A stretch of DNA of 64,000 nucleotides from Pantoea sp. Eser (GCA_009830035.1 SZZY01000007.1:155493-219492), one strand, 5' to 3'; shown: positions 1 to 11,843, numbered from the stretch's first letter. Numbers and translations: made by a program. Notes: generated by a model not told the origin, from the letters alone.

Positions 1-1
1 G

Positions 2-1036
2 GATATTCGCGGCCTGTGTTGCCGTTTATGGCGTGGCAAGCGCTGGATTATCGGGCTGGCGCTGCTGTTTGCGCTGGTCGTCTGGCTGGCGACGCTGCTG
101 ATGAAACAGGTCTGGAGCACCACGGCGGTCACCGATCGTCCGACGGTGAACATGCTCGGATCTTATTATGCGCAGCAGCAGTTTCTGGCCAATCTGGATG
201 TGCGCAACAACGCCCTGACGCTGGCCGCCCCGTCGCCCACGGTGATGGACGAGGTCTATCAGGAGTTCACCATGCAGCTCGCCTCGTGGGATACACGCCG
301 CGAGTTCTGGCAGCAAACCGATTATTACAAAAGCCGAAAAACCGGGAATGCGCACAACGACGCTGCGCTGCTTGACGATATGATCAGCAATATTCTGTTT
401 ACGCCCGTCGATGCGGCGCACAACCTGCCGGATAACGTGCGGCTTAAAGCGGAAACCGCCGGTGATGCGAATAACCTGCTGCGTCAGTACATTGCCTACG
501 CCAGCGAGCGTGCAGCCCGTCATCTGAACGAAGAGTTCAAAGGGGCCTGGCAGGCGCGGACGGCTCAGCTTCAGGCGCAGGTTAAGCGGCAGGAAGATGT
601 GGCCAACGCGGTGTTTCAGCGTCAGCAACATCGTCTGGAACAGGCACTGAAGATTGCCAGCCAGCAGGGCATTAATGAAAAACAGGCGCGCGAAGCGGGC
701 GAAAACCTGGCGGATAGCGATCTGTTTCTGCTGGGTAAGCCGGTTTTACAAGGGCAGCTCGACACCCTGCGCGCCACCGGCCCGAACTTCGATATAAGCT
801 ATGATCAGAACAGAGCCATGCTGACCACGCTGGTCGCCGGCCCGACGCTGAACAGTAAATTCCAGACTTACCGTTACCTGCGTACCCCCGAAGAGCCGGT
901 GTCGCGTGATAGTCCACGCCGCCTGTTCATGATGATTATGTGGGGTGCCGTAGGGGCATTGGTTGGGGCTGGTGTGGCGCTGGCACGTCGTCCGCGTCTA
1001 GATGTCAGACCAGCGTCATTGAGAGAAACAGTGTGA
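2..1036 (+). CDS. wzzE: ECA polysaccharide chain-length regulator WzzE (5' end cut by window)
   Basis: WzzE is an inner-membrane polysaccharide co-polymerase that sets the repeat number of enterobacterial common antigen made by WzyE. The frame is open from base 2, so the start lies outside the window and only roughly the first 15 residues are missing. A basic stretch then a hydrophobic segment (about bases 47-107) forms the first membrane helix. The large periplasmic domain follows, with family blocks such as [22 protein letters not shown] and [10 protein letters not shown] second helix ([20 protein letters not shown]) lies near the C-terminus after a proline-rich segment ([14 protein letters not shown]). 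The stop overlaps the GTG start of wecB by four bases. Identification is by close similarity to E. coli WzzE and by operon position. Confidence 0.95.
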   Translation, partial: DIRGLCCRLWRGKRWIIGLALLFALVVWLATLLMKQVWSTTAVTDRPTVNMLGSYYAQQQFLANLDVRNNALTLAAPSPTVMDEVYQEFTMQLASWDTRREFWQQTDYYKSRKTGNAHNDAALLDDMISNILFTPVDAAHNLPDNVRLKAETAGDANNLLRQYIAYASERAARHLNEEFKGAWQARTAQLQAQVKRQEDVANAVFQRQQHRLEQALKIASQQGINEKQAREAGENLADSDLFLLGKPVLQGQLDTLRATGPNFDISYDQNRAMLTTLVAGPTLNSKFQTYRYLRTPEEPVSRDSPRRLFMMIMWGAVGALVGAGVALARRPRLDVRPASLRETV

Positions 1037-2163
1037 AAGTTCTGACAGTATTTGGTACCCGTCCCGAAGCAATTAAAATGGCGCCCCTGGTTCAGGCCCT
1101 GGCGCAGGATCCGGCGTTTGAATCGCGTCTGTGCGTCACGGCACAGCATCGTGAAATGCTCGATCAGGTGCTGCGCCTGTTTCAGCTGCAGCCGGACTAT
1201 GACCTTAATATTATGCGTCCTGAGCAGGGGCTGACCGAGATCACCTGCCGCATTTTAGAGGGCATGAAAACCGTGTTGCTCGACTTCAAACCGGACATTG
1301 TGCTGGTTCATGGCGACACCACCACCACCTTAGCGGCCAGCCTGGCGGCGTTTTATCAGCAAATCCCGGTCGGCCATGTTGAAGCCGGACTGCGCACCGG
1401 CGATCTCGCCTCACCGTGGCCGGAAGAGGGGAACCGCAAACTCACCGGCCATCTTGCCTGTCTCCATTTCACGCCGACCTCGCGCTCGCGCCAGAACCTG
1501 TTGCAGGAAAACCTGCCGGATGCGCGCATCGTGGTGACCGGCAACACGGTAATTGATGCACTGCTGTGGGTGCGCGATCGGGTGCTGGATGACAGCAATC
1601 TGAATGCCCAGCTGGCGGCGCGCTATCCGTTTCTCGACGCCAGCAAGAAGCTGGTGCTGGTGACCGGCCATCGGCGTGAAAGCTTCGGTGACGGTTTTGA
1701 GCGGATTTGTAGCGCGCTGGCGCAGATTGCACGTCAGCATCCGGAGGCGCAAATCGTCTACCCGGTGCACCTTAATCCCAAAGTCAGCGAGCCGGTTAAC
1801 CGCATACTCAGCGGCGTTGAAAATATCATTCTGATCGAGCCCCAGGACTACCTACCTTTTGTCTGGCTGATGAACCGCGCCTGGCTGATTCTCACCGATT
1901 CGGGTGGCATTCAGGAGGAAGCGCCGTCGCTGGGCAAACCGGTACTGGTCATGCGCGATACCACGGAACGGCCCGAAGCGGTCGATGCGGGTACGGTAAA
2001 ACTGGTGGGGACGGATATCGACAGAATCGTGGCGGAGGTCAGCACCTTGCTGACGGACGACAATGCCTGGCAGGCGATGAGCCATGCCCATAATCCGTAT
2101 GGCGATGGCAAAGCCTGTGGCCGTATTTTGCTAGCCTTAAAAGATAACCGAGCCGACTTATGA
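1033..2163 (+). CDS. wecB: UDP-N-acetylglucosamine 2-epimerase (non-hydrolysing)
   Basis: WecB converts UDP-GlcNAc to UDP-ManNAc in the cytoplasm, the first dedicated step to the ManNAcA sugar of ECA. With a GTG start at 1033 the protein is 376 residues, the same as E. coli WecB, and begins [19 protein letters not shown] (initiator read as Met), the conserved nucleotide-binding N-terminus. Also visible are the family blocks [40 protein letters not shown] and [19 protein letters not shown]. The frame stays open upstream to 940, but that part overlaps wzzE and has no family counterpart. The stop overlaps the wecC ATG by four bases, which suggests translational coupling. Confidence 0.96.
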   Translation: MKVLTVFGTRPEAIKMAPLVQALAQDPAFESRLCVTAQHREMLDQVLRLFQLQPDYDLNIMRPEQGLTEITCRILEGMKTVLLDFKPDIVLVHGDTTTTLAASLAAFYQQIPVGHVEAGLRTGDLASPWPEEGNRKLTGHLACLHFTPTSRSRQNLLQENLPDARIVVTGNTVIDALLWVRDRVLDDSNLNAQLAARYPFLDASKKLVLVTGHRRESFGDGFERICSALAQIARQHPEAQIVYPVHLNPKVSEPVNRILSGVENIILIEPQDYLPFVWLMNRAWLILTDSGGIQEEAPSLGKPVLVMRDTTERPEAVDAGTVKLVGTDIDRIVAEVSTLLTDDNAWQAMSHAHNPYGDGKACGRILLALKDNRADL

Positions 2164-3419
2164 GTTTTGAAACCATTTCCGTGATTGGACTGGGATACGT
2201 TGGGCTGCCAACGGCAGCCGTTTTTGCCTCAAAGGGAAAAAAAGTAGTGGGTGTGGATATCAACGCCCGGGCGGTTGAAACCATCAATCGCGGTGCGATT
2301 CACATCGTGGAACCCGATTTAGACCAAGTGGTGCACGCCGCCGTCACGTGCGGCGATCTGCGGGCGACAACCCAGCCGGAAGCCGCCGACGTGTTTCTTA
2401 TCGCCGTGCCGACGCCTTTTCAGGCAGAGAATCAGCCCGATCTGCGCTTCGTGCAAGCCGCAGCGGAGTCGATCGCGCCGGTGCTGAAGCCGGGCGATTT
2501 AGTGATTCTTGAATCAACCTCGCCGGTTGGCACCACCGAGCAGATGGCTGACTGGCTGGCCGCTGCGCGTCCCGATCTGCGTTTCCCACAGCACGGTGAA
2601 ACGCCCGATATTTATATCGCCTACTGTCCGGAGCGGGTGCTGCCGGGTAAGGTGATGGTGGAACTGATTAATAACGATCGGGTGATTGGCGGCATGACGC
2701 CAGCCTGTTCGGCTCGCGCCAGTGAACTCTATCGACTGTTTTTAAAAGGCGAATGTGTGGAAACCAACGCCCGCACCGCTGAGATGTGTAAGCTGACCGA
2801 AAACAGCTTCCGTGACGTTAATATCGCCTTTGCGAATGAGCTGTCGCTGATTTGCGCCGATCAGGGGATTAACGTCTGGGAACTGATTGCGCTGGCGAAT
2901 CGCCATCCGCGCGTCAACATTCTGCAGCCCGGTCCGGGCGTCGGCGGTCACTGCATCGCCGTCGATCCGTGGTTCATTGTGGCGCAGAATCCTGAGCTGG
3001 CGCGTCTGATCTGCACGGCGCGTGAGGTCAATGACGCCAAGCCGCAATGGGTACTGGATCAGGTTAAAACGGCGGTGGCGGATAGCCTGACGCAGACCGG
3101 TAAGCGTGCCACTGAGTTGACCATTGCCTGCTTCGGTCTGGCCTTTAAGCCGGACATTGACGATCTGCGCGAAAGCCCGGCGATGGGTGTTGCACGACTG
3201 ATTGCTGACTGGCACAGCGGCAGCACCTGGGTGGTTGAACCGCACATCGACCAGATTCCGGCGGCCCTCAGGGATAAAGCCACGCTGGTCTCCAGTGAGC
3301 AGGCGCTGGCGCAGGCCGATATTCTGGTGATGCTGGTGGATCATCGCGCTTTCCGCGTAGTGGATGCCGCCCTGGTGCGTCAGCAGTGGGTAGTCGATAC
3401 CAAAGGCGTCTGGCGATGA
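2160..3419 (+). CDS. wecC: UDP-N-acetyl-D-mannosamine dehydrogenase
   Basis: WecC oxidises UDP-ManNAc to UDP-ManNAcA with two NAD+, supplying the acidic sugar of ECA. The 419-residue product has the Rossmann start [18 protein letters not shown], the conserved [10 protein letters not shown] block, [10 protein letters not shown], and the catalytic-cysteine region [15 protein letters not shown] typical of UDP-glucose/ManNAc dehydrogenases. The C-terminal nucleotide-sugar domain has [15 protein letters not shown]. Length matches the E. coli enzyme (420). It overlaps wecB upstream and rffG downstream by four bases each. No lesion is seen. Confidence 0.96.
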   Translation: MSFETISVIGLGYVGLPTAAVFASKGKKVVGVDINARAVETINRGAIHIVEPDLDQVVHAAVTCGDLRATTQPEAADVFLIAVPTPFQAENQPDLRFVQAAAESIAPVLKPGDLVILESTSPVGTTEQMADWLAAARPDLRFPQHGETPDIYIAYCPERVLPGKVMVELINNDRVIGGMTPACSARASELYRLFLKGECVETNARTAEMCKLTENSFRDVNIAFANELSLICADQGINVWELIALANRHPRVNILQPGPGVGGHCIAVDPWFIVAQNPELARLICTAREVNDAKPQWVLDQVKTAVADSLTQTGKRATELTIACFGLAFKPDIDDLRESPAMGVARLIADWHSGSTWVVEPHIDQIPAALRDKATLVSSEQALAQADILVMLVDHRAFRVVDAALVRQQWVVDTKGVWR

Positions 3420-4486
3420 AACGTTTTCTGGTCACTGGCGGTGCCGGCTTTATCGGCTCGGCGCTGGTACGTTTTCTGATTGCCGAAACGGACCATCAGG
3501 TGGTGGTGGTCGACAAACTCAGCTATGCCGGCAATCTTGCTTCGCTGAGCAGCGTCGCCGATTCGCCACGATTTATCTTTGAGCAGGCTGATATTTGCGA
3601 TCGGCCGATGCTCGATCAGATCTTCGCCCGCCATCAACCCGACTGCGTGATGCATCTTGCCGCGGAAAGTCATGTGGATCGCTCGATTGACGGGCCGATC
3701 GCCTTTATCGAAACCAACATTGTCGGGACTTACCAGCTGCTGGAAGCGGCGCGTTTTTACTGGCAGGCGCTGGATGCCGCGCGCAAAGCTGCTTTCATCT
3801 TTCACCAGATTTCCACCGACGAGGTGTTCGGCGATCTGCATGACAGTCAGGGATACTTTACCGAAACCACGCCTTACGCGCCGAGCAGTCCTTACTCTGC
3901 CAGTAAAGCCAGCAGCGACCATTTAGTCCGGGCCTGGCTGCGAACCTACGGTTTGCCCACGCTGGTCACCAACTGTTCAAACAATTACGGTCCGTGCCAC
4001 TTCCCGGAAAAACTGATCCCACTGACTATCATCAATGCCCTGGCGGGCAAAGCGCTGCCGATTTACGGCAACGGACAACAGATCCGCGACTGGCTCTATG
4101 TCGAAGATCATGCGCGCGCGTTGTATCAGGTGGTCAGCCAGGGCAAGCCCGGCGAGACCTACAATATTGGCGGCCATAATGAGCGACGCAATATTGAGGT
4201 GGTGGAAACCGTATGCAGCTTGCTGGAAGAGCTGGCTGCAGATCAAAAACCGCAGGGGCTGGCCCATTATCGCGACCTGATCACCTACGTAACCGACCGC
4301 CCCGGCCATGACCAGCGCTACGCCATTGATGCCAGCAAAATCGCGCGTGAACTGGGCTGGCTGCCGCAGGAAACCTTTGAAAGCGGAATGCGTAAAACGG
4401 TCGCCTGGTATCTGGCGAATCCCGACTGGTGGCAGGCCATTCTCGACGGGCGCTACCGTGGTGAGCGCCTCGGCTTATCGCAATAA
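3416..4486 (+). CDS. rffG: dTDP-glucose 4,6-dehydratase (ECA copy)
   Basis: RffG makes dTDP-4-keto-6-deoxyglucose, the precursor of Fuc4NAc in ECA. From the ATG at 3416, which overlaps the wecC stop, it gives 356 residues starting [19 protein letters not shown], the NAD-binding GxxGxxG motif of short-chain dehydrogenases. The active-site stretch STDEVFGDL and the [10 protein letters not shown] motif (Tyr-x-x-x-Lys) are present, followed by [17 protein letters not shown] and the C-terminal [11 protein letters not shown] block. An in-frame upstream extension to 3386 sits in wecC and is not favoured. Whether another rmlB copy exists elsewhere cannot be judged here. Confidence 0.95.
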   Translation: MKRFLVTGGAGFIGSALVRFLIAETDHQVVVVDKLSYAGNLASLSSVADSPRFIFEQADICDRPMLDQIFARHQPDCVMHLAAESHVDRSIDGPIAFIETNIVGTYQLLEAARFYWQALDAARKAAFIFHQISTDEVFGDLHDSQGYFTETTPYAPSSPYSASKASSDHLVRAWLRTYGLPTLVTNCSNNYGPCHFPEKLIPLTIINALAGKALPIYGNGQQIRDWLYVEDHARALYQVVSQGKPGETYNIGGHNERRNIEVVETVCSLLEELAADQKPQGLAHYRDLITYVTDRPGHDQRYAIDASKIARELGWLPQETFESGMRKTVAWYLANPDWWQAILDGRYRGERLGLSQ

Positions 4487-4504
4487 TCAGCGAAAGGAGC
4501 AGCG

Positions 4505-5386
4505 ATGAAAGGCATCATTTTAGCCGGAGGATCGGGAACGCGGTTACATCCCATCACCCGTGCAGTTTCTAAGCAACTGCTGCCGGTCTATGACAAACCA
4601 ATGATCTACTACCCGCTGTCAGTGCTGATGCTGGCGGGTATCAGCGATATTTTGCTGATTACCACGCCGGAAGATCGGGCGCAATTTGAGCGCCTGCTGG
4701 GCGACGGTGCGGAATTTGGTCTCCGGCTGAGTTACGCGGTTCAGCCCCATCCGGACGGTCTGGCGCAGGCGTTTATCATCGGTGAATCGTTTATTGGCGA
4801 CGATAACTGCTGCCTGGTACTGGGCGACAATCTCTACTTCGGCCAGGGATTCAGTCCGAAGCTAAGAAAAGTGGTAGAGCAGAACCGTGGCGCGACCGTG
4901 TTCGGTTATCAGGTGATGGATCCCGAACGCTTCGGCGTAGTGGAGTTTGATGATGACTTTAAAGCGATTTCTATTGAAGAAAAGCCGAAGCAACCGAAGT
5001 CTCGCTGGGCGGTAACCGGCCTCTATTTCTATGATAATCAGGTAGTCGATTTCGCCAGACAGGTTAAGCCTTCGCCACGCGGTGAACTGGAAATCACCGC
5101 CATTAATCAGATGTATCTTGAGCGCGGTGAGCTAAACGTTGAACTGCTGGGACGCGGATTCGCGTGGCTGGATACCGGCACCCATGACAGCTTGGTGGAA
5201 GCGAGCATGTTTGTGCAGACGGTCGAAAAACGTCAGGGCTTCAAGATTGCCTGTCTGGAAGAGATCGCCTGGCGTAACAGCTGGCTGAGTGATGACCAGC
5301 TACGTGCGGCAGGCGAAGCGCTGACCAAAACCGGCTACGGCCAATACCTGCTGGATCTGTTACATGCTCGTCCACGTCAATATTAA
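4505..5386 (+). CDS. rffH: Glucose-1-phosphate thymidylyltransferase (ECA copy)
   Basis: RffH joins dTTP and glucose-1-phosphate to give dTDP-glucose, feeding RffG. The 293-residue protein opens with [18 protein letters not shown], the nucleotidyltransferase signature, followed by [18 protein letters not shown]. Downstream are [12 protein letters not shown], the EEKPKQPKS loop, [15 protein letters not shown] and [19 protein letters not shown], all hallmarks of RmlA-type enzymes. A clear ribosome binding site (AAAGGAG) lies 7 bases before the ATG; this is one of the few non-overlapping junctions of the operon (18 bases after rffG). Its 3' end overlaps wecD by 23 bases. Confidence 0.95.
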   Translation: MKGIILAGGSGTRLHPITRAVSKQLLPVYDKPMIYYPLSVLMLAGISDILLITTPEDRAQFERLLGDGAEFGLRLSYAVQPHPDGLAQAFIIGESFIGDDNCCLVLGDNLYFGQGFSPKLRKVVEQNRGATVFGYQVMDPERFGVVEFDDDFKAISIEEKPKQPKSRWAVTGLYFYDNQVVDFARQVKPSPRGELEITAINQMYLERGELNVELLGRGFAWLDTGTHDSLVEASMFVQTVEKRQGFKIACLEEIAWRNSWLSDDQLRAAGEALTKTGYGQYLLDLLHARPRQY

Positions 5387-6071
5387 TCCCCTTAGCTGGG
5401 AGAGCCAGTTCTTCGGTATTGAGACCGTACGGCTTGATCTTAACGGTGAGACCGCTCTGGACGAGGCGTTGCAGCATCCCTGCGCGCTGCTGCAGATCAA
5501 AGTGCCCGCCAGCCAGACCGCGCTCATTGATACGCTGCAGCAGCACCGGTTCCAGCTGGTGGAAGGCGAAGCGGACCTGACGCTGTCTATTAGCCAGACC
5601 GAACGACAACCCGGTATTCGCATTGCCCGTGAGGCGCAAATCCCGGCCCTGCGCGAGGCGGCCGCCCAGCTGTTCAGTCAGAGCCGTTTTCGTGCGCCGT
5701 GGTATGCGCCCGACGCCAGCGGTCGTTTCTATGCCCGGTGGATTGAAAACGCGGTGCGTGGCACCTTTGATCATCAATGCCTGGTGGCTGCGGATGCGGC
5801 AGGCCAGCTGCAGGGCTTCGTCTCGTTGCGTGAAGTGGACGGCGACGCCCGCATCGGTTTACTGGCGGTGCTGCCTGACGCGCAGGGCCAGGGACTGGGC
5901 CAACGGCTGATGCTGGCGGCAGCGGACTGGGTGCGGGTGCGGCAACTGGCGCAGTTGCGGGTCGCCACTCAGCTCAGCAATCTCACGGCGATGCGCCTCT
6001 ATTTACGCAGCGGTGCCCGCATCGACAGCACCGCCTACTGGTTCTACAGGAAAGGTCATGATTCCATTTAA
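5364..6071 (+). CDS. wecD: dTDP-fucosamine (dTDP-4-amino-4,6-dideoxygalactose) acetyltransferase
   Basis: WecD (RffC) is a GNAT-fold enzyme that N-acetylates dTDP-Fuc4N to dTDP-Fuc4NAc for ECA. The 235-residue frame has the family start [15 protein letters not shown] and the strongly conserved block [17 protein letters not shown] followed by [14 protein letters not shown]. The acetyl-CoA pocket is [21 protein letters not shown], with the Q/R-x-x-G-x-G/A signature. The C-terminus ends with TAYWFYRKG. It is somewhat longer than E. coli WecD (224 residues). It overlaps rffH at the start and wecE at the end, so coupled translation is likely. Confidence 0.93.
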   Translation: MLVHVNINPLSWESQFFGIETVRLDLNGETALDEALQHPCALLQIKVPASQTALIDTLQQHRFQLVEGEADLTLSISQTERQPGIRIAREAQIPALREAAAQLFSQSRFRAPWYAPDASGRFYARWIENAVRGTFDHQCLVAADAAGQLQGFVSLREVDGDARIGLLAVLPDAQGQGLGQRLMLAAADWVRVRQLAQLRVATQLSNLTAMRLYLRSGARIDSTAYWFYRKGHDSI

Positions 6072-7188
6072 TGCACCCCCGGTTATGGGCACGGAAATTG
6101 AGTACATGCAGTCGGCGATGAACAGCGGCAAGCTGTGCGGAGACGGCGGTTTTACCCGTCGCTGCCAGCAGTGGATGGAGCAGCGCTTTGGCAGTAAAAA
6201 AGTGCTGCTGACCCCCTCCTGCACCGCGTCGCTGGAGATGGCCGCGCTGTTGATCGATCTGCAGCCGGGCGATGAAGTGATCATGCCGAGCTATACCTTC
6301 GTCTCTACCGCCAATGCCTTTGTGCTGCGCGGTGCCCGCATCGTGTTTGTCGATGTGCGTCCCGATACCATGAATATCGACGAGACGCTGATCGAAGCCG
6401 CCATCACCGAAAGAACCCGCGCTATCGTGCCGGTGCACTACGCCGGCGTCGCCTGTGAAATGGACACCATAATGGCACTGGCGGCGAAGCATAAGCTGTT
6501 TGTGATTGAAGATGCAGCGCAGGGCGTGATGTCACGCTACAAAGGCCGCGCACTGGGCACCATAGGTCACATCGGCTGTTTCAGTTTCCATGAAACCAAG
6601 AACTATACCGCCGGTGGTGAAGGCGGGGCGACCTTAATTAACGACGCCAGCTTGGTCGAACGCGCCGAAATCATTCGCGAAAAAGGCACTAACCGCAGCC
6701 AGTTCTTTCGCGGTCAGGTGGATAAATATACCTGGCGCGATATGGGATCGAGCTACCTGATGGCCGATTTGCAGGCGGCCTATCTGTGGGCGCAGCTGGA
6801 AGCAGCTGAACGTATCAACCAGCAGCGGTTGCGCATCTGGCAAGGTTATCATGATGCGTTACAGCCGCTGGCAGAGCAGGGGCGAATCGCCCTGCCGGTG
6901 ATCCCCGCCAGCTGCGAGCACAACGCGCATATGTTCTATATCAAACTCCGCGATCAGGACGATCGTCAGGCGCTGATTAACTGGATGAAAGAAGCCGAGA
7001 TACTGACGGTATTCCACTATATTCCTCTACACAGTTCGCCGGCTGGCCAGCGTTTCTCGCAGTTTGTCGGCGACGACCGCTTCACCACCGTTGAGAGTGA
7101 ACGCCTGCTGCGCCTGCCGCTGTTCTATAACCTGTCGGATAACAACCAGAGCACGGTTATCAGCTCGCTGCTGAGCTTCTTTTCCTGA
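6058..7188 (+). CDS. wecE: dTDP-4-amino-4,6-dideoxygalactose transaminase
   Basis: WecE (RffA) is a PLP-dependent aminotransferase of the DegT/DnrJ/EryC1 family that makes dTDP-Fuc4N from the 4-keto sugar. From ATG 6058 it has 376 residues, the same as E. coli. It begins [17 protein letters not shown]. The PLP lysine is in GCFSFHETKNYTAGGEGG, with the preceding IEDAAQG aspartate motif. Also seen are TPSCTASLEMAALL and PSYTFVSTANAF. The start overlaps the end of wecD and the stop overlaps the wzxE ATG by one base. Confidence 0.95.
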   Translation: MIPFNAPPVMGTEIEYMQSAMNSGKLCGDGGFTRRCQQWMEQRFGSKKVLLTPSCTASLEMAALLIDLQPGDEVIMPSYTFVSTANAFVLRGARIVFVDVRPDTMNIDETLIEAAITERTRAIVPVHYAGVACEMDTIMALAAKHKLFVIEDAAQGVMSRYKGRALGTIGHIGCFSFHETKNYTAGGEGGATLINDASLVERAEIIREKGTNRSQFFRGQVDKYTWRDMGSSYLMADLQAAYLWAQLEAAERINQQRLRIWQGYHDALQPLAEQGRIALPVIPASCEHNAHMFYIKLRDQDDRQALINWMKEAEILTVFHYIPLHSSPAGQRFSQFVGDDRFTTVESERLLRLPLFYNLSDNNQSTVISSLLSFFS

Positions 7189-8438
7189 TGTCACTGGCCA
7201 GAGCTTCAGTGTGGACCGCGTTGTCCACGCTGGTAAAAATCGTTGCCGGACTGCTGGTGGTCAAACTGCTGGCAGTCAGTTTCGGGCCGGAGGGCGTCGG
7301 TCAGGCGGGTAACTTTCGTCAGCTGATCACCGTACTGGGCGTGCTGGCGGGGGCCGGAATTTTCAACGGCGTCACCAGCTATGTGGCGCAGTATCAGCAG
7401 CAGCCTGAGCGGTTACGGGCACTGGTCGGTACCGCCTCAACCCTGGTGCTGGGCTTTTACGGCGTGCTGGCGCTGCTGTTCCTGCTGACCGCAGGCCCGA
7501 TCAGCCACGCGCTGTTTGGTCACGATCGCTATCAGAACGTGATCCGCGTGGTGGCGTTTCTTCAGCTCGGCATCGCTTGGGCGAACTTTAGCCTGGCGCT
7601 GCTGAAAGGATATCGTGATGCGCGCGGCAATGCGCTGGCGCTGATTCTCGGCAGCCTGATCGGCGTCGTGGGTTATCTGCTTTGCTGGTGGTTTGGTGGT
7701 TATCAGGGCGCGTTGATCGGTCTGGCGCTGGTGCCGGCCCTGTTGCTGGTGCCGGCAATGATATTGCTGAAGCGCCGCGTACCCTTGCCGCTCAGCTGGC
7801 TGCGTCCGCAATGGCAGCCCGAGCTGGCGCGTAATCTGGCTAAATATACCCTGATGGCGTTGATTACCACCGTGACGCTGCCGGCGGCCTGGGTGATGAT
7901 GCGTAACCTGCTGGCGCAGCAGCAGGGCTGGGCGCAGGTCGGACTGTGGCAGGGCGTGACCAGCATCTCCGATGCCTATCTGCAATTTATCACCGCCACC
8001 TTCAGCGTCTGGCTGCTGCCGACGCTGGCGCGACTGGATAACAAACGTGATATTGCGCAGGAAATTGGCCGGACTCTGCGCTTCGTGCTGCCGGCGGTAG
8101 CGGTGGCCAGTTTCGCTGTCTGGATCCTGCGTGATGTTGCCATCAGCCTGCTGTTTTCCGACGCGTTCCGCGGCATGCGCGACCTGTTTGTCTGGCAACT
8201 GTGTGGCGATGTTTTTAAAGTGGGAGCCTATGTTTTCGGATATCTGGTGATCGCCAAAGCCTCGCTGCGCTTTTATGTTCTTACTGAGATCAGCCAGTTT
8301 GTATTGCTGACGCTGTTCTCGCGCTGGCTAATCCCGTTACAGGGCGCGACGGGTGCGGCGCAGGCCTACATGTTTGCCTATATGGCTTACTTTGCCCTGT
8401 GTTGTGGCGCTTTTATGATTTATTGCCGGAAAAAATGA
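7188..8438 (+). CDS. wzxE: ECA lipid III flippase WzxE
   Basis: WzxE moves undecaprenyl-linked ECA trisaccharide across the inner membrane. The 416-residue product (E. coli WzxE also 416) is hydrophobic throughout and compatible with about twelve membrane helices of the MOP/polysaccharide transporter fold. The N-terminal [29 protein letters not shown] and the [14 protein letters not shown] loop are characteristic. Neighbours on both sides are ECA genes. It overlaps wecE by one base and wecF by four. Confidence 0.94.
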   Translation: MSLARASVWTALSTLVKIVAGLLVVKLLAVSFGPEGVGQAGNFRQLITVLGVLAGAGIFNGVTSYVAQYQQQPERLRALVGTASTLVLGFYGVLALLFLLTAGPISHALFGHDRYQNVIRVVAFLQLGIAWANFSLALLKGYRDARGNALALILGSLIGVVGYLLCWWFGGYQGALIGLALVPALLLVPAMILLKRRVPLPLSWLRPQWQPELARNLAKYTLMALITTVTLPAAWVMMRNLLAQQQGWAQVGLWQGVTSISDAYLQFITATFSVWLLPTLARLDNKRDIAQEIGRTLRFVLPAVAVASFAVWILRDVAISLLFSDAFRGMRDLFVWQLCGDVFKVGAYVFGYLVIAKASLRFYVLTEISQFVLLTLFSRWLIPLQGATGAAQAYMFAYMAYFALCCGAFMIYCRKK

Positions 8439-9502
8439 CTTTAATTCACGTTTTGGGATCGGATATTCCCCACCACAACCTCACGGTGCTGCGCTTCTTC
8501 AACGACGTACTGAGCGTTGAACAGCCCGCGGCTACGCCACGCCATTTTATGGTGGTGACCCAACAGCCTGAGCACTTTTCGCCGTTCAGCGCCTTACAGG
8601 TTGAGTGCTTTGCCAGTAAAAAAGCGCTGGCGCAGGCGGTATTGCAGCGCGCTAGGCAGCGTCAGCAACGCTTCTTCTGCCACAGTCAGTTCAATCCCTG
8701 GCTCTGGCTGGCGTTACTCAGCGGCAAGATGCATCGTTCCCAGCTGTTCTGGCACGTTTGGGGCGCTGACCTATATGAAGACTCTCGCAGTCTGAAGTTT
8801 CGCCTGTTCTATTTTCTACGCCGGATAGCGCAGGGGCGGGTGGCGCACGTTTTTGCCACGCGCGGCGATCTGCATCATTACCAGCAGCGCCATCGCCGGG
8901 TACCCGGTTCGTTACTCTATTTCCCGACCCGCATGCCGGACGTCGCGGTCCATTCTGCGCCCGATCCGACGTTTACCCTGTTGCTGGGAAATTCAGGCGA
9001 TCCGAGCAACCGGCATATCGACGGAATCAAGGCGATTCACGCGCAGTTTGGCGACCAGGTGCGTATTGAGGTGCCGCTGGGTTATCCGCCGAACAATCAG
9101 GCCTATATCAGTCAGGTGAGGGCCGCGGCTGAGGCGCTGTTTCCGCAGGGCCAGGTAAACCTGATCGACGAAAAAATGGCGTTTGATGACTATTTAGCGC
9201 TGCTGGCGCGTTGCCATGTCGGCTATTTTATGTTTGAACGCCAGCAGGGGATCGGGACCTTGTGTCTGTTAATCCAGGCCAACGTGCCCTTTGTGCTCAG
9301 TCGTAAAAACCCATTCTGGCGTGATGTGGCGGAGCAGCAGTTGCCGGTGCTGTTCAGCGAAGATGCGCTCACGCCTGCGGTGATTACCGAGGCGCGTCGT
9401 CAGTTAGCGAGCTGCGACAAACAGGCGATCGTCTTTTTTGCGCCCGGCTATCTGGCCGGATGGCGCTCAGCATTACGCCTCAGCGAAGGGGAGTTGTCAT
9501 GA
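8435..9502 (+). CDS. wecF: ECA lipid III synthase (Fuc4NAc transferase)
   Basis: WecF (RffT, GT56 family) adds Fuc4NAc to lipid II to complete the ECA trisaccharide on the cytoplasmic face. The ATG at 8435 overlaps the wzxE stop and gives 355 residues beginning [15 protein letters not shown], as in the family. Conserved stretches include [24 protein letters not shown] and [19 protein letters not shown]. The frame extends upstream to 8399, but that is inside wzxE. The stop overlaps the wzyE ATG. Confidence 0.94.
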   Translation: MTLIHVLGSDIPHHNLTVLRFFNDVLSVEQPAATPRHFMVVTQQPEHFSPFSALQVECFASKKALAQAVLQRARQRQQRFFCHSQFNPWLWLALLSGKMHRSQLFWHVWGADLYEDSRSLKFRLFYFLRRIAQGRVAHVFATRGDLHHYQQRHRRVPGSLLYFPTRMPDVAVHSAPDPTFTLLLGNSGDPSNRHIDGIKAIHAQFGDQVRIEVPLGYPPNNQAYISQVRAAAEALFPQGQVNLIDEKMAFDDYLALLARCHVGYFMFERQQGIGTLCLLIQANVPFVLSRKNPFWRDVAEQQLPVLFSEDALTPAVITEARRQLASCDKQAIVFFAPGYLAGWRSALRLSEGELS

Positions 9503-10842
9503 GCCTTATGCAGTTTAGCGGTCTGCTGGCGGTCTACCTGCTGTTGCTGGGGTTTATTCTGACCCTGACCTGGAGTGAATTTAAGCGCGTGCGTTTTAAT
9601 TTCCATCTGTTCTTCACGCTGCTGTTCTTACTGACTTTTTACTTCGGCTTTCCGCTGACCAGCGTGCTGGTGTTCCGCTTTAATGTTGATGTGGTGCCGG
9701 TGGCGTCTCTGCTACAGGCGCTGCTGTCGGCCACCGGATTTTATGCCATCTATTACGTCAGCTATAAGGTCCGACTGCGGCCCGCTAACGCCCCGCCGGC
9801 CAAACCTTGGCTGCAGATGAATCGGGTCGAAACTCATCTGACCTGCGTGATTTTGGCGCTGGTGGCGCTGGGCACCGTGACGGTGTTTTTCATCCACAAC
9901 GGTTTTCTGCTGTTTCGCCTGACCGCCTATAACCAGATCTTCTCCAGTGAAGTCTCTGGCGTGGCGCTCAAGCGCTTCTTCTATTTCTTTATTCCGGCGA
10001 TGCTGATCCCCTATTTTTTGCGTCCGACACGACGCAACTGGCTGCTGTTTCTGGTGGTGACCGTCGCTTTTGGTCTGCTGAACTACGCGCTGGTCGGCGG
10101 GACCCGTGCCAATATCATTATCGCGTTTGCCCTGTTTCTGTTTATCGGCATCACCCGCGGCTGGATTACCCTGTGGATGCTGGCAACCGCGGGCGTGATG
10201 GCGATTGCCGGTATGTTCTGGCTGGCGCTGCGCCGGTATAACCTCGACGTGATGGGTGATGAAGCCTTTTATACCTTTCTCTACCTGACGCGTGATACCT
10301 TCTCGCCGTGGGAGAACCTAGCATTACTGCTGGATAACTATGCCAAAATTGAGTTCCAGGGGCTGGCACCGCTCTGGCGTGACTTTCATGTGTTTATTCC
10401 CTGCTGGCTGTGGCCGGATCGTCCGCTGGCGGTGCTGAACAGCGCTAACTACTTCACCTGGGAAGTGCTGAATAACCATTCGGGACTGGCGATCTCGCCG
10501 ACGCTGCTCGGTTCGCTGGTGGTGATGGGCGGCGTCTGGGCGATTCCGATCGGTGCGGTAGCGGTGGGGATGATGATTAAAGTCTTCGATGCACTCTATG
10601 CGCGTGGCTGTCAGGAAACCAATCGCTACAGCGGGGCTATTCTGCAAAGTTTCTGTTTTGGCGCGGTGTTCAACATGATCGTGCTGGCGCGTGAAGGTCT
10701 GGATGCATTTGGCTCACGCGTGGTGTTTTTCGCTATTATTTTTGCCGCCTGTCTGGGGGTGGCTAAATTACTATTTTGGTTATTGGATCGCGCCGGTTTA
10801 ATTCGCGACCGCAGCGAGCGGGTGCTGCATAGCCCCTCCTGA
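9499..10842 (+). CDS. wzyE: ECA polymerase WzyE
   Basis: WzyE polymerises ECA trisaccharide repeats in the periplasm, with WzzE controlling length. The start at 9499 (overlapping wecF) yields 447 residues, near the E. coli length of 450, opening [19 protein letters not shown]. The protein has about eleven hydrophobic segments with a periplasmic region containing [14 protein letters not shown] and [20 protein letters not shown], both conserved in WzyE. No frame damage is present. Confidence 0.94.
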   Translation: MSLMQFSGLLAVYLLLLGFILTLTWSEFKRVRFNFHLFFTLLFLLTFYFGFPLTSVLVFRFNVDVVPVASLLQALLSATGFYAIYYVSYKVRLRPANAPPAKPWLQMNRVETHLTCVILALVALGTVTVFFIHNGFLLFRLTAYNQIFSSEVSGVALKRFFYFFIPAMLIPYFLRPTRRNWLLFLVVTVAFGLLNYALVGGTRANIIIAFALFLFIGITRGWITLWMLATAGVMAIAGMFWLALRRYNLDVMGDEAFYTFLYLTRDTFSPWENLALLLDNYAKIEFQGLAPLWRDFHVFIPCWLWPDRPLAVLNSANYFTWEVLNNHSGLAISPTLLGSLVVMGGVWAIPIGAVAVGMMIKVFDALYARGCQETNRYSGAILQSFCFGAVFNMIVLAREGLDAFGSRVVFFAIIFAACLGVAKLLFWLLDRAGLIRDRSERVLHSPS

Positions 10843-10867
10843 TTAACCTCTGGGATTGACGGAAGAT

Positions 10868-11608
10868 ATGACAAAGTTACCTGACTCGCCGCAGTACCTG
10901 ATTCGCGGCGTCGCGCTGTATGGCTTCGACAATATGCCGTCGGCGGTGGATTTTTTAATGCCGCCGCAGGGCGTGCGGAGCGGCATCTTAGTCGCCATCA
11001 ATGCAGAAAAGATTCTGACTGCCGAACAGGATGAGGGATTACGTAACCTGTTAACCCAGGCGGAGTTCGCTTATTCGGACGGCATCAGTATCGTTCGTTC
11101 AATCCGTAAAAAATACCCGCAGGCATCGGTACAGCGCATTGCTGGCGCAGACTTATGGGAAGCGCTGATGGAGCGGGCCGGACGTGAGGGTACCCCGGTA
11201 TTTCTGATCGGCGGGCGTCAGGCGGTGCTGGATAAAACCTGTGACAAGCTGCGTCGTCAGTGGAATGTGATCATTGTCGGGGCGCAGGATGGCCATTTTG
11301 CGCCAGCCGATCAGGATGTGCTGTTTGCCCGCGTGGCCGCCAGCGGTGCGAAGCTGGTGACGGTTGCGCTGGGTTCACCCCGCCAGGAGCTGTTAATGCT
11401 GGCGTGCCGCGCCCACTGGCCTGATGCGCTCTATATGGGCGTTGGTGGCACCTACGATGTTTTCACCGGCCATGTGAAGCGTGCACCTAAAATCTGGCAG
11501 CGGCTGGGACTGGAATGGCTCTATCGACTGATTAGGCAACCAAGCCGCTGGCGCAGGCAATTAAAACTGCTTAAATATTTGCGCTACCACTGGCGCGGCG
11601 ATCTCTGA
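10868..11608 (+). CDS. wecG: UDP-ManNAcA transferase (ECA lipid II synthase)
   Basis: WecG (RffM, GT26) adds ManNAcA to undecaprenyl-PP-GlcNAc. From the ATG at 10868 it is 246 residues, the same as E. coli. Conserved blocks are [52 protein letters not shown] and [24 protein letters not shown] without any break. The start is uncertain: GGAAG sits only two bases before this ATG, and an in-frame TTG at 10856 would add four residues. It is the last gene of the ECA operon; no obvious factor-independent terminator follows before the tRNA promoter. Confidence 0.93.
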   Translation: MTKLPDSPQYLIRGVALYGFDNMPSAVDFLMPPQGVRSGILVAINAEKILTAEQDEGLRNLLTQAEFAYSDGISIVRSIRKKYPQASVQRIAGADLWEALMERAGREGTPVFLIGGRQAVLDKTCDKLRRQWNVIIVGAQDGHFAPADQDVLFARVAASGAKLVTVALGSPRQELLMLACRAHWPDALYMGVGGTYDVFTGHVKRAPKIWQRLGLEWLYRLIRQPSRWRRQLKLLKYLRYHWRGDL

Positions 11609-11716
11609 TATTGCTGATTAATGCCGCATTTTGACCCGTCAGGCAGTGAGAAATGCACTATTTGTCGACGAAATGCACAAAGCGCAATCAAACGCGTTTT
11701 TTTATTGAAAAAGCTC

Positions 11717-11745
11717 TAGACACGATGGGCGCTTATCTCTAGTAT
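11717..11745 (+). promoter_or_regulatory. Probable sigma-70 promoter of the tRNA operon
   Basis: TAGACA (11717-11722, five of six to the -35 consensus), a 17-base spacer, then TAGTAT (11740-11745, four of six to the -10). It ends about 20 bases before tRNA-Arg, where the E. coli argX operon also has its promoter. Upstream from 11640 the DNA is AT-rich. Inferred from sequence match only. Confidence 0.55.
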
Positions 11746-11766
11746 GCACATCCGCAACGGCGCTAC

Positions 11767-11843
<77 letters not shown>

